Source: Dermanyssus gallinae
Taxonomy: Eukaryota; Arthropoda; Arachnida; Mesostigmata; Dermanyssidae
Direction of reading: 5' to 3'
DNA length: 64,000 nt
NCBI GenBank assembly: GCA_003439945.1
Contig: QVRM01002020.1
Coordinates: 140,001-204,000 of the forward strand
A model generated the notes under the pieces. It did no database searches, was not told the DNA's origin, and saw nothing but the letters and a program-made list of their open reading frames with translations. The translations under genes and the position numbers were made by a program. Positions 10,290 to 24,096 of the stretch are shown piece by piece. The number at the start of each line of letters is the position of its first letter. The first letter of the stretch is position 1.

Positions 10290-12460
10290 AGTGCTCATCA
10301 TCGCCCAGGATGGAGGATCGATGTAGGAGCAAACCAGCCCGCTCGGTGCCTGGATGTCCTAACCTGAAATGCGCCGGCCCAAACGACGCCCTGCTTGAGA
10401 CCTTGCAGCGGATTAGGCGTCTGGTGGCGGCAAATTCAATCCGAGGCTTGTCAAAGCTTGAACAAATTGTCTCCCAGCTTCGTCCCCGAAAACAACGTAA
10501 GCACATCGGGAGTGGAAAACGAGACGAAGAAGCAGGTGGCAGAACACAAAATGGCAGTAGACATCGGCGGCAGCTCAAATGTACCCGCCAAGCTCAAAAT
10601 TGGTCCGAACGTTTCAAATGCGTCCACCGTCACCCGCACTGTTGGTAAACAAAACCAGCAGCATCAACAGTGCCAGGCGCAGCAGAGACACCGAGTATAG
10701 AAACCGCAGCAGCAAGACGCTTCTCACAGACGTTGCCAAGAGTGTTGAAGAGAGAGCGGTAAAGCGGCAGCAACAACAGCGCGGGAGAAGCTGGAGAAGA
10801 AGAAGCCGGCGCCGGTATCAGAAAGTGACGTCACGACTCCGCTGCAGCCGCACGACCCGGTTGTAGAGACAATGGACTGCAAAGAGACAGCCAACGTAGA
10901 TTAGCTGGACAATGAAGGCTTCCAGCTGGTGAAGAGAAGAAGCAAAATGAAGAGAACGCTTGCGAGTGGAAGTGGTGGATCTACCAGCAACAGCCCAGAG
11001 CAGCAGGATTGACGCCTCGGGCCAAGGCCGAGCGATGCCCTCCAGACCCACAAGCAAACAGCAGCAGCAGAAAAACGCAAAACTAACGCGAATAGGAAAC
11101 ACAGTTCTTTTCGAGCAGGATGTGCAGATGTAGATCTGGGTGAACTAACACTGTGTAAAAACCGTGTGTTGCCCATGAGGGCTCTCCGTTTGGAGGGCTT
11201 CAGCCGAACAACGTCGGCAGAACTGCGTGGTTGGCTAACCGGGAGGCATACTGTAGTACGTGCTTTCTGGAAACTCAACGTTTTCCGGTTGGACTCCGGC
11301 TTCTGCGTGGCGTTTGGTAATAATGACTTCAGTAAAGTTTCAAGGAGCGTCTTCTGGCCCAGAGGCAAGAATTTCCGACGCTAACTGGGGGCTTCGCCGG
11401 CCCAGACTAGCGTATGCAAAGAGTTTACTGACGGATATGGTGAAACATCTAGACAGCACTAACGCCTTTTGCCAGGGCGGCTGCATGCTGCTCACAGCTG
11501 CAAACTATTGATTTGGAATTGCGAAGGTACACACACAGCTAGCACCAAAACGTCTGTTTGAAGATGTGGACATTGTACTCTTGATGGAATCTTTCATGCA
11601 AGAGGAACTGAATTTCGATGATATACAAGGTTTTCATCAAATCATTTCAATTCGTGTGGGGCAGCACAGATCGGGCCACGTTGAGCTCAGATCAGGCAGG
11701 GTAGGCGACAAGTCATTCCAATCTGACAGTCGTTGACAGCTCGAAAACGCACATGCCTAATCCCATCACTAGCCTCTGTTTGCGGCATGGAAAAGGTACA
11801 CTTTTTTTCTGACTTTCATATTGCTCATCCGTCTAGAGCCCATATTTGTGCAAACGCATATATGTGATTGAAGGGGTCCTAAACGATACCTAAAAGGCTC
11901 TGCAGAAGATGCGATATCAAGCCGAATGCTGTAAACATTCCGTCACTGTCAACGCATTGATTTAAAAATAACGACGCGCGGGTACTATCGTAGCTTGTGA
12001 GCGCTGATCCTATTGACCGTTTCTCTGACGTTGCAATGAACAATCGTAGAAGCCAGATAGTGCTTTTAGAAACAGGTAGTGCAGGACTTGAGATAATCGG
12101 CTCGCCTGCCGTATAGCTAGATAATCGCACTACAAGGCGGCTTCACGAGCACCACTATCTTTCAGCCTTCTTCGACAATTTAGTTGGTACATAAAGGCGT
12201 TCTCAAGGCGAGAAGCCGCTTCGTGTATGTATTGTCAGACGGGTTCTATTACCTCGTATGCTCCCGTAGGGAGTTTCATGAAGACTATATTACTCAGTGT
12301 ATTTGTCGGTTCTGCTCGCAGGAATGCGCTAAGTACCACGCGGTTGATTGTCCGGCACTGCAACGAAGATCTTTACACTTCTTCTCTCGGTGGAACGGCA
12401 GAACAACAAGTATTTATGTTTAATAATAACATGAACTATTTTATACATACTGTCTTTTGC
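10290..12460 (+). pseudogene. Decayed LINE 5' region (ORF1-like and endonuclease)
   Basis: A plus-strand frame beginning near 10311 (MEDRCRSKPARS) runs open to about 10500 and then decays. It could be an ORF1, but no domain is clear. Between 11511 and 12130, in several frames, lie traces of an APE-type LINE endonuclease: WNCEG at its start, DIVLLMES where the catalytic Glu is expected, and DPIDRFSDVAMNNR resembling the stretch after the GDFNAR motif. Near 12230, VLSDGFYYLV matches the end of the domain. Many frameshifts and stops make it dead. Clade is uncertain (I/R1/jockey-like). No RT follows. Confidence 0.5.
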
Positions 12461-13629
12461 TAGTAAACTAAATATAATTAATAAAGGCGTTTTGTGTTCT
12501 ATTCTGTATGTAGTTGAAAATGTCCTATATCAGACAACAACGGCTAAATTGAAGGACGCCGCAAGTTTGCTGCCTGTGGGACCGCCACGGATGTATTGCG
12601 GTATCCCAACCGTTGAACTCCTGCTGCTGTTGCTGCCCATATTGTGATATCCGAATGTATAGTAGGATTATGATAGTCGCCTTTGGAAGTATCGTCATCT
12701 ACATTATTCCACATGCTTTATTTCACATACACTATTCCACACATCGTTTTCTATTGTTGCGGGCTTTACTTTTACTGCTAGGCTGCCCAGTAGTGACGAG
12801 TGATCTTCATTGCCCAGTGCCCTACGGATAAAGAGAATCAACCAGTATGTTAGTGGTATGCTCAATTTTTGCGCACACTCGTCTGCGCCTAGCGACTGTC
12901 GTAAATCGGTCAGTCATACAGCCTCATCGAAATAGACTAACGGAAATAGCTCACATTGAATCGTGATGGACTCCCGGACGGTCGGGGCAAAACGCTGCCG
13001 ATGGAAACGTTTTTGTTTTTTTGGTCTCACGCCTCCCTAGTCTAGAGCGTTTACTATACAGAGTTTACTTATAGACCTCGAAGCGTTCGCGGAGAAACAT
13101 AAATGCCCGGCCGGTTGGCACGAATGTGCCTGCATGCATCGCCACTGCTGTCAACAACGACACATCAGTTGGCAGACCAATAAATCGCGTTAGAGCAGAG
13201 AAAGTGTTTACGACTTCATCAGACGAGGCAACAAGTGGCAATTAGGAACTTTCTTCGCCGACAAAGTATCGTCTAAACTTATTATTCGGATAGTTAACAC
13301 TTGGAACCTTGCGAATGCTTATAATGAGTGCGCCTAGTTTGGCTGTATGCATCTTGATATACGTTTTGCGATCATCCTCTCTTTGGCCTTTTTCGGTACT
13401 TTATTGGTCACTATCTGGTCTGCTCGATTTGCCTTGGATGATCCAAGGTCTTGTTTCATAAAAGTCGACTGTTTGCAACTAGGGATTAGCGTGGTAGCGT
13501 GGCCTAAGCAAAATACATAACAAGGAACAATCTGGATATGAGGGCTAGACAAGAGGCCTCGGTAACGCAACAGATTCCATTCGATTGATGATGCGACACA
13601 CTTCATTGTATGCGTTGTTCATATCATAT

Positions 13630-13671
<42 letters not shown>

Positions 13672-14400
13672 TATATACACATAGATAAGTCGCCTCATTT
13701 TTTGCACGGTTTCTGCCAGGCGAGCTATACGATATGCGAAAGCACACCCCTGCGCACACAAAAACCTAGATGGTCAAATTGAATTTAGTAGATTGCGTAT
13801 CGGAACGGCGTCGTATAAGCGATGTCGAAGGTAGAGCTTCATGCTACTGATGGGATAATTTCAACTCAAGTAAAACATGGTTTACGTACGTTACTGCGGT
13901 TTACAATGCTTGCGTTTATTAAGTATAAAATAGTAAACATCTAGGAAATATTGTTTAGCGTATTTACACAAGACAGTCACACAATGAGAAAATTAGCATG
14001 CTCCCGTCACAAGTGAAGGATGATAGCTGCACTTCAATTAACCTATGAATAAATACACAAGAACACAGCAGTATAACTAGTACAGTACTGCGCGGGTTAA
14101 TTTGATCTAAAAATAGTTAAAGGCCAAAATATCCTTATGACAGTTACAGTTCTAGCTGATTTTTTTACCAGCAACATAGCAAAATGTGTACAACATGCGA
14201 TGTGCAGCACATTACACACTCAAACGGTTCAATTGATTTACACTGGAATACCTAACTAGTGCTGAATTCTAACACTGTTCGATTCTTGGGTGAAGAGACC
14301 AGCACACAAACATCAACACAACTGACACACTACCTGTCAGACAGGTTGGCACGGGTTCAAAATCACACGTTTAGCAAGTAGTACTTCGTTACCTCACGAG
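12461..14400. other. Unassigned stretch with a (TA)n tract
   Basis: Nothing recognised except a (TA)n run at about 13632-13675. Short frames lack motifs. Confidence 0.5.
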
Positions 14401-14413
14401 CAACTACAACAGC

Positions 14414-14477
14414 GTTGTAGAAGTTTCAGGATTCGGATCTCCTTAGTTGTAGAAGTTTCAGGATTTGGATCTCCTTA
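14414..14477. repeat. 32-bp tandem duplication, two units
   Basis: Two units beginning GTTGTAGAAGTTTCAGG differ at one base and are followed by a partial third, GATCTCCTT. Confidence 0.9.
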
Positions 14478-14499
14478 GATCTCCTTGGCTGCCACCAAT

Positions 14500-16156
14500 C
14501 AACAGCGGCAAGATGAGCGGCGTTATTAGTCCCAGTAGGAGTCGCATTAGTAGAAGTACAGCAGTGATTGTTGTAGTAGTAGTAGTCGTAGTATTAGCAG
14601 CAGCAGCCGCAGGAGCGCTTGTACCCTTGAACCATAACATGAGCGAAGGCAATGATGACAGCCATTGTCGCGGCGGTAACGGTAACGTCTAGGGGGTGCG
14701 GTGGCGCCTGACGATGAACGTTGCGGGCACATGGCGGGCCCAGCCCAGCGTCGACACCAGGAGCGTCGACTGTCCTCGGCAGAGTTTGTGGGTCGGTCGG
14801 CCGTTGGATCGGTTCGTTCCGGACGGGCGCTTTTGCGTCGACTGATTGAGCGGCCAAGCGGCCAGTGAGACTGCCCCGCCGGCTCCATTCAGCTCCACCG
14901 CTTCTTCGGCGCCCTTCGAGAGCAGGTCGGTGCGCCCCCCCCCCCCGAGACAGAGGCGCTTTTGGGTGGGCGATGAGGGCGAAGAAGTCGCCGTTGTCGC
15001 CTGCAGCTCCGGCCGGCCAGCGTGCACTGTACAGGATGTGTGCAGCAGCAGCATAGAGCCCTGGCGAGATAATTCGAGGAAAAGATAAGAGCACGAGAAG
15101 GGAACAGCGACGACGACGACGACGAGAAGAATAAGAACAGGGGAAAGCAGGATGAGAAGGGGCCCGAAAAAGAGAGGAATTACAGGAGCAGCAAGAACAA
15201 GCGAAAAACGGTAGGGACGACATGCGCGAGAGATTCAACAACACGAGAGAGGTTAGTTTGTTATCGGTGTGGCGGGCGCTTGTCTCCCCCTCTCTCTGTA
15301 ATTCTCTCTCTTTGCTCGGGTATTATTTCTGTCTCTTTATCTCTCCTTTTTTGCTACCACCTAGAATACCACGAAAACACGCGAGTTGTGTGACCAGTGG
15401 ACGGGCGCGCACCAGACCACCGCTGCCACCAAACGCAGCTAGCTCCCGCCTCATTGCCAAATTCGTTGCGTCTTTACTCCTCATCTGGCCGTCCGTATAC
15501 CGCATTCCCGCCTAGCTCCAGCCGTCTCGAGCACGCCGATGGCCTCAATGGAGTTAAGTGCGCAGAAAATTGCCTGGCACGCGCGACCGCCGTCGTCGTG
15601 TTTCCGTCTCGTGTGAGCGTTTGTTTTTTTTTGTTCTCGTTGTTTGGCCAGGGAAGTGACGCCGATTTGCCGACGTGGGCAGACGGGGCTAGGAAAAAGC
15701 TCGATACAATCAGATTGTGCACGTGCGCCCCTGCACGGACGCCGTCGGTCAGGCCGCAAAAACAGCCACCATTACACGCGCGTACCTCGCTCATTTGTTT
15801 GTCAGGCGTCTCCGTGAACCGCTCGTCACCTCTGTTGTCGGCCCAAGCCGACACGCCGTCAAACTTAAACTGCCTTTTACACTTTGCGCTTCTGAAACGG
15901 AAACGCAGACGGACTATCCCCGTCAGGACCTCTGCCAAAGGTCTCTCACTCAGACGATGTAGCACCAACAAGAGAAGAGATAATATTAAAAATAACAAGA
16001 ACAATATTAAAAAAATGTCCGCTGCCAATCATCTCTTTTGGACTTAGATGCGGGGGGAGCCGAACGAGGTGAAAAAAACGGAACATCGTCTACGAAATGG
16101 CTGCATAAGCCATGCGTGTATACACGTATATGTATATTTATCCTCATTGCTATTTA

Positions 16157-16193
<37 letters not shown>

Positions 16194-16296
16194 TCAAATT
16201 AGCAATCAAGGGTACGATAGCCTTGGCCCCGTAGTGTTTGTGTGTCGGCCACTATACACATGTGTCTTCGCTCCGAATGACCTAAGTACCGCTCTG
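14500..16296. promoter_or_regulatory. CpG-rich block, possible host promoter or 5' UTR
   Basis: GC and CpG content rises sharply compared with the AT-rich flanks, and the block precedes the candidate exon at 16297. It contains GTA/GCA repeats (about 14566-14612), a C run near 14939 and a GACGAC run near 15108. Long frames on both strands (for example 14594-15244 minus and 15397-16047 plus) are expected in GC-rich DNA and show no domains. The promoter reading is inference; no TATA box or initiator is assigned. Confidence 0.35.
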
Positions 16297-16530
16297 ATGG
16301 ACCCCGACGTGGGAACAGAGGACCGGATCGGGGGGGGGGGGGGGGGGGGAGGGACGGCATTGGGAGTTAGACGCTTGTCCCGCCGCTCCTCGACTGCGGG
16401 ACGTGATTCTTCTCTGCAGGCCAATATCGATATTGGTTTCGAGCCAAAAACACCTGGAGGCGATCGTCGGTCAAGGCGCACCAGCACGATAACAGAAGAG
16501 GGTTTCTTCTTCGGCAAGCGATGGGAAAAT
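16297..16530 (+). CDS. Candidate first coding exon of an unrecognised host gene
   Basis: An ATG at 16297 opens 78 codons beginning MDPDVGTEDR and ending KRWEN, followed by GTGGGT at 16531, an acceptable splice donor in phase 0. Inside are a poly-Gly stretch coded by a pure G run (about 16330-16349) and three basic-Ser/Thr motifs (RRLS, RRSS, RRTS) that look like basophilic kinase sites. Composition is protein-like, unlike nearby chance frames, and the exon follows a CpG-rich block. An alternative acceptor, TTCTTCTCTGCAG, ends near 16419 and could make this a shorter internal exon. I do not recognise the protein; it would be a cytoplasmic, disordered N-terminus. Confidence 0.35.
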
Positions 16531-18280
16531 GTGGGTTAGGAGTAGAAGGCGGCGAAAGACGATGAGAACGAGGAAAGGGGAGCAGCAGAAAAGGAAATAA
16601 GACAACAGCAGCAGCATAGGATTTGCCTCCTCGCCAGACGATAGGACAAAGTGGGCGAGCGGACGAGCGAGCGATATGACATGGCTATACTAACCCTGTC
16701 GGGCGTCCTCGCCTGCGTGCTGCTGTCGCGCTCCTCGTCATCCTTGACGTCGTTTTGTGGTAATGTTTGGCCGCTGCGGCACCAGCGGTCGCCAGTCTTA
16801 GAACACCTCAACTGTGAACGCCGTCGAAACGACGACCTTCGTCGATGAAAGCGGCCAAGACACGTATCCGTGTGAAACGGTAAGACGTAGGGAAAAATAG
16901 AGAGAAAGAGGGAGAGAAAGGGGGAGATAGAGAGAGGGGGGATAAATCAACACTAAGACCGAGAAAGAAGAAAAGAAAGAAGACCGAGACCATCAGTAGC
17001 CAGCATTCGGCAGGTCACGGTTGCCAGTCATAACTGGCTGTCAGCGGTAGGTATTAGCGGTTTGCTTTATGCGTCCAGAGCCAACTATTAGTTGAGGAGA
17101 GGAGAATGGATGGCGCATGAAGCGAGCTCTACGCGTTAGAGCTGCAGCAGGCCAAGAGCGGACGAAGGGTGGGACCGTAAAAAAACAGTTCCAGGTATCG
17201 CCTTGTTGGTTAACAAGAAGGGAGGGGAGGCGTAACGGTTAACTTTCCTGAGCCACTCTGTGCTGGACTGGGCTTTGATCGTTGACTTCCTTTTACCGAT
17301 TCTGGATCGAGCCTACGTTCTCCCTCGCCCTGGGCCCCTTCTTGAGCTGGCTGTGTTTTACACAATTCGCATCACCTTCCCCTATTTTACCTGATTTCCA
17401 ATTGCCCATTCATTGCATCTGTGCATTCTCTCTATATCTCTTTCTGTTTTGTTTTTCTGTCCTGTTTGCGCGCTCCCTATCTGCTCCTTTGTCATGTCTG
17501 CCTGTGTTTTGTATGTATAGCCCCGTATTTTAGAGTTTGCATCACACCTCTTCACCCTTTCCCAACCCCCTTCTGCTCCTCTCTACCTCTCTTTTTACAT
17601 CATCCTTGTGACCAATATTTTATTTGTAGTGATGTCCCACTTGTTGTTGTCCACTCCGGCCTCTCTTACTCTCGCTTCTATATATATATGTATATATATA
17701 TATATACATATAGCCTTTCTATCTCTCTTATGTGCTTCTCGAACGATACTGATACTCGCACAGACATGGACAACAAAGACGCCACAACGCACCAGCACGA
17801 TGCCTGCACGAAGTCATGCTTACCTGCACTAATTTGCATATTCTAACGTACGTAACGTTTTACAACCAACACGATGGTGGTTGCATTATGTATCAGGCGC
17901 ACAAGGTGAGTGAGTGCACACACACATATCTCGGGTCGTTGTAGCAGCCATGTAGTGGCGCATCAACGCCAGCTGCCGAGATGAGAACGATGACGACGAC
18001 GACCACGGATTCAAATACACTGTTACATATTCAAACACATATTGTCAAGAGTGTAGCAGCTCCAGTGGTAGCAGCGTCAGCAGCAGCAGCAACAGCAGCA
18101 GTCGCTGCAGTTTTTGGGAGTAGCAACGGTGTTGACTGGAAAAGGGAGAAGTCCCGCTGCACGATAGCTAACAGGGCCCCACCACAGCCATGTCCATCGC
18201 GGCTGTCGAGAACGAGGCCCCGCCACTCATGAGAATACCGGCGCTCGTTGCGGTGTTTTCCTCGTCGCCATTGTTGTCCT
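16531..18280. other. Unassigned; GC-rich then pyrimidine-rich
   Basis: If the upstream exon is real this is intron. 16531-17200 is GC-rich with purine runs near 16890-16980. 17280-17740 is pyrimidine-rich with a short (TA)n tract near 17680-17712. 18050-18110 holds GCAGCA repeats. No further exon identified. Confidence 0.4.
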
Positions 18281-18282
18281 AA

Positions 18283-18640
18283 GTCGTGGTTTTAGTTGGT
18301 GTTTTTGTTGTTCTTACTGTTATTGTTGTTGTTACTGTTATTGTTGCCGCTATTGTTGTTGTTGTTGTTGTTGTCGCTATTGTTGTCGTTGCTCTTGTTG
18401 TTGCCGCTATTGTTGCTGCTATTGTTGTTCTTGTTATCATAACGACCATGTTCATTTTGACTTTACTGTTATTGTTGTTGTTACTGTTATTGTTGCTCCT
18501 ATTGTTGTTATTGTTGCCGCTATTGTTGTTGTTGTTGTTTTTGCCGCTATTGTTGTTATTGTTGCCGCTATTGTTGTTGTTGTTGCTCTTGTTGTTGTCG
18601 CTATTGTTGCTGTTAGTGCTGTTTTTGTTATCATAACCAC
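18283..18640. repeat. (TTG)n imperfect trinucleotide array
   Basis: About 350 bp made largely of TTG with TTA, CTA and TCG variants, such as TTGCCGCTATTG recurring. It yields poly-Val/Leu and poly-Asn/Thr chance frames on the two strands. Confidence 0.9.
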
Positions 18641-19901
18641 TATGGTTATTTCGACTCTTCTGTATCAAACGCTTGCAGTCAACTCATATACACCAAGCAG
18701 ACATGTACTCACAGTCAGGCGAGTGAGTGAATGAGTGATACTCGACGATCGTCGAGTTTGTAGCTGTGGCCGATGCTACTGGCCGGTGTCGACCTCGTCG
18801 TACCTGTTAGTGGATGCGTATTTGTACGTACGTTTATACGCAAATACGTCTGTATGGACGCCTAGGCGACTAATCAAGCTAATTCGGCCCCTTTGCATAG
18901 CTCGCATCGGAAACCGATGTAAGCCGATCAAATTACGATTTGATTATAATGCGCGCCTCACCGCGCGTCGACACACCGGATGGCTGTCGGTGTGTGTGTG
19001 TGTTGAGTTTACTGTGGAGTATAGACATATGTAGATGCGTCCGTATAGCTAGATGCACGCAGGCTGGCAGGTAGTATTAGGGGGTATACCTGTCTAGCCG
19101 GGGGTATACCTGTCTAATTGGGGGTGCGAATTCATCATACAGCGCGCTTGCGAGTACTCGGTGATTTTGACCTGTCTTGTGAACCCCTTTGTGCCACTAT
19201 TTCTCGCTCGCTCTCTCGTTACCTGTGACATATAACTAAAACATATTTCTCCGACTTGGATCTTTCATACACGTGCACGTACTCGCATGCACTCGACTTT
19301 TCAGCTCGATACGCACATACGCGAGAACAACTTTTTGGAGGAGTGGTACTACAATAGCGTATGTATAAGAGGTGAATGAAATCACAGAGAGGAATTCTAA
19401 CCGTCACGATAGTGAATCAAGGGAGCCCCCCGAATTTAAACTGTGCACCGCCCGTTTTGCTAGCGAAACAAGTGACACATTGACATTGGCCTTGCTCTAC
19501 GTGTAAAATAGCACGTTGCGAATTGGGATGGAGGTTTTTCGTTTAATAACTAGCAGATTAAAATGTAGTAGAATGGAAATCTTCCTATGGGAGGTCGTTG
19601 AGAATTGCGTGCCTGCATATCTATGCAGCGAAACACAGAGAAGATCTGTACATGCGCGTAATACGCGCATACATGCTAGCGGGGCAATCAACGAGCAGCC
19701 ATGAAGGGCCATCTGCATGAAGATAATTTCTATCTATTGAAGGCGAATAAATGATATTTGCCTGTTGCTTACACTCTAAGTTTTGCTGCGTATAGTACTA
19801 ACTAGTGTAGTGACAGATCTGAGTACCCATTCTAGCTCATTTGAGCAAAACCTAGCTCCCTAAACGTTTGACTTGCGATTAACTTACCAGCCTAGTGAAT
19901 G
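18641..19901. other. Unassigned, with a short 20-bp tandem repeat
   Basis: Nothing gene-like recognised. At 19080-19125 a 20-bp unit starting GGGGGTATACCTGTCTA occurs twice plus a partial third. Confidence 0.5.
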
Positions 19902-21362
<1,461 letters not shown>

Positions 21363-21417
<55 letters not shown>

Positions 21418-21597
21418 TGTCTCGAAAATATTGGCGCGCTCTTCTAAATGTTTGCTTCGATTGCTTGCAGCCCGCCAAACCGAAAGCCTAGAAATCTAAA
21501 CATGTACGACCCTAGGTGCACTCAAGATATGCCCCACGGCGATTTCAAGCCCGTGGGGACCGGATGCTCTATAATTAAAACAACCTCCTTAAAAATG

Positions 21598-21640
<43 letters not shown>
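21363..21640. repeat. Two (TA)n tracts
   Basis: TA runs at about 21363-21414 and 21602-21640, with about 185 bp of single-copy-looking sequence between them. Confidence 0.95.
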
Positions 21641-21643
<3 letters not shown>

Positions 21644-23228
21644 ATTTAATTTACGAGTTTAAAACGGCACATGTACTGTTGCTCAGGTATGTCGCACACT
21701 TTTTCGGTATGCCGAATCAACGTAAGGATCTGTCAATGATAAGTATAGCAAACGTTTTAAATTGTGATTTCGGTCTAGATATAGCTCAAAGTCTGTAAGG
21801 CCTTCACGGTTGCAAGAAGAAGAAGTTGTGCGCTTTTAAATTTAGTTAACTCCACTATGACCACTCCAATCCTTGGAAATCTACCTAATGTAAGCAGGTT
21901 AGCCATTTAAAGGAGATGGTAAAAGTTTTTAGCCGCCTCCCCCCCCCCCCTAATAGTGTCTTGCGCAGCACGAAGTCCAGCGCAATCTCTTCTGCACGCA
22001 AGGTCCTCTTGAATTGTCCCGGCGGACCTGCTGCTCGTGTATCCAACCAGTTGGCGCTGGTTGAGGCGTAATTTTAACGACGAATGGTGATGATAAAGCG
22101 TGACTATGCTAGCTAGCTTGCTTTCTTGCATTCATAATCTCTGTGGCGGCACGCTTTTGTCCACCAGAGTTTCTGGCAGAGCAAACGGCCTTACTGATTT
22201 AAGCAAGCACCATAACAAACGGTAAGTGGAGCGTCCATTGGCGGCGAACTCGTCATTGTCTACGCAGACGTTTGTACTTTTCCAGTAGTTTGCTTCCAGG
22301 ATCATAATCAAGACGTGACCGCGTATGCCGCTACTGGTTTCATTGTACGCACTTTTTGTGTGGCTTTAAAGCATCGAGAAGTGCGCGAGCGACGCTTCCA
22401 GGTAAACCTTGAAAATTGTATCCAGTGCCTCCGACTGCAGAGTGCCTGCGTGATGCATCTTTGTTTCTGATTTGAATCACTTCAACGAATCGTTTTTATA
22501 ATTGAAGCGCTCTCATAACGGCAGCTGAATGAATCATTTCCATTCAACCACGCTCGAACTCTCCTCCCTCGTGTGTGCATGTGAAAGCCCCGCGGAACTG
22601 CGTCTTAGGCAAGTACTTCAGAGCTCCATAGAAGAGATTTGTTTGGGGATTCTGCTTTTTAGTGATTTTCCAAGCGACTTGTTCCGTAGTCCAATGGGTT
22701 GTGCCCTCTTTGTGAACATTTTAATGGAACTTCGTAGCCATTTGTTGCCACGGCGTTAGCGAATAGCACTATCATAGTATCGGAAGTTTAAAAGGCGACT
22801 TGAAAGGCATGAAGCTAATTCGAGAGTACGATCGGACTCAAGGGGTCACACTGTCAAACCCTAAATTTAGCATCATCATTTTCCGTGTCCCAAGATGATA
22901 GCACACAAACTGTATTGTCTTGCCCAATTAATGATAAAGCTACTGAAGTGTACTTGTTTTTTACATGCTGTAATATCTCACCTTCATACATTTTAATTAG
23001 TACTCTCGTTGGATATACGCGTACGAGGTTGTCATTGTTCTCGATGAACACGCCGCCGCCGCTGCTGCCGCAATCCCCTCCACCATCCGTAGCAAGCCGC
23101 TTTAATTAACGACGAACAATTTTCTCATTTAAGAGCAAAGCAGCAGGAGCAAGGTGCATGCAAATAGCACAGATGTAGTATCCAGCATCCATGTGTCGAT
23201 TTGCTTCAGACGTAAATATATGTATGTA
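21641..23228. other. Unassigned stretch
   Basis: Nothing recognised. A CG/CT repeat patch lies near 23050-23090. Confidence 0.5.
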
Positions 23229-23230
23229 TG

Positions 23231-23265
<35 letters not shown>

Positions 23266-24064
23266 TGACGTGCATCGCCCATCTATTCATTGGTTACGTG
23301 CATCGGTCGTGGGCGTCAAAACCGACGGGCGCGTCGTTGTGTCTAAAATGCGTCAGTATCTTTGCCAGAGAGCTATTGTTTGCGCGAGGTTAGCGTTGAT
23401 AGGTCGTCGTTTGGTTGAGCCAAGCACATGGCACCTTTGCCTGCTTGCCAGCCAGCGAGCGAGCCAGCTGTAGCGGCGGCAGCAGCAGCAGTAGCTTACT
23501 TTCTCTCGCTGCACGCAAATGCAAACGTAACGTGAACGATGCTATTCAGCTAATGATTGCCAGCTAGTAGTTTCTGAGCAAGCGAGCAGGCAGGCAGACA
23601 GGTAGGCACCCACTACCCACCCAGACAGGTAGGCACCCACCCGGCACGAAGGTACCCTAAGCTGTCTATGTATCGAAGTATCTTCTGCTGCTGCTGCCGC
23701 CGTGGCCACTGCAGCAGGAGCAGCAGGCGTGGCTGCCATGAGGCAACGTTTCTCTTTTCCGTTGCTCTGCGGCAACAACAGAAGGGTCGTGGGTTCTCTT
23801 GCCCTTCGAGTTCACCGGAACACCTGCCGGTATCGTTGTCGTCTTTGTTGCTGTTGTTGCTAATGTTCTGTTGTTATTGTCGTTGTTGCTGTTGTTGCTA
23901 ATGTTCTGTTGTTGTTCTTGCTGTTGCTGTTGTTGGTGGTGTTGTTGCTGTTGTTGTTGTTGTTGTTGTTGTTGGTGGTGTTGCTGTTGTTGTTGTTGTT
24001 GTTGTTGTTGCTGGTGCTGCTGTTGTTGTTGTTGTTGTTGCTGGTGCTGCTGCTGTTGTTGTTG

Positions 24065-24096
<32 letters not shown>

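Noticed and set aside
14594..16047. Two 216-codon frames in the CpG-rich block (14594-15244 minus, 15397-16047 plus)
   Set aside because: Long chance frames are expected in GC-rich DNA; neither shows a domain, and overlapping frames exist on both strands.
16681..16848. Short frame starting MAILTLSGVLACVLL, resembling a signal peptide
   Set aside because: Only about 55 codons, no cleavage-site context or mature domain, and inside GC-rich DNA.
18279..18668. Long poly-Asn/Thr and poly-Val/Leu frames over TTG arrays (also 23799-24186 and 27379-27600)
   Set aside because: They are direct translations of trinucleotide microsatellites with no flanking domain.
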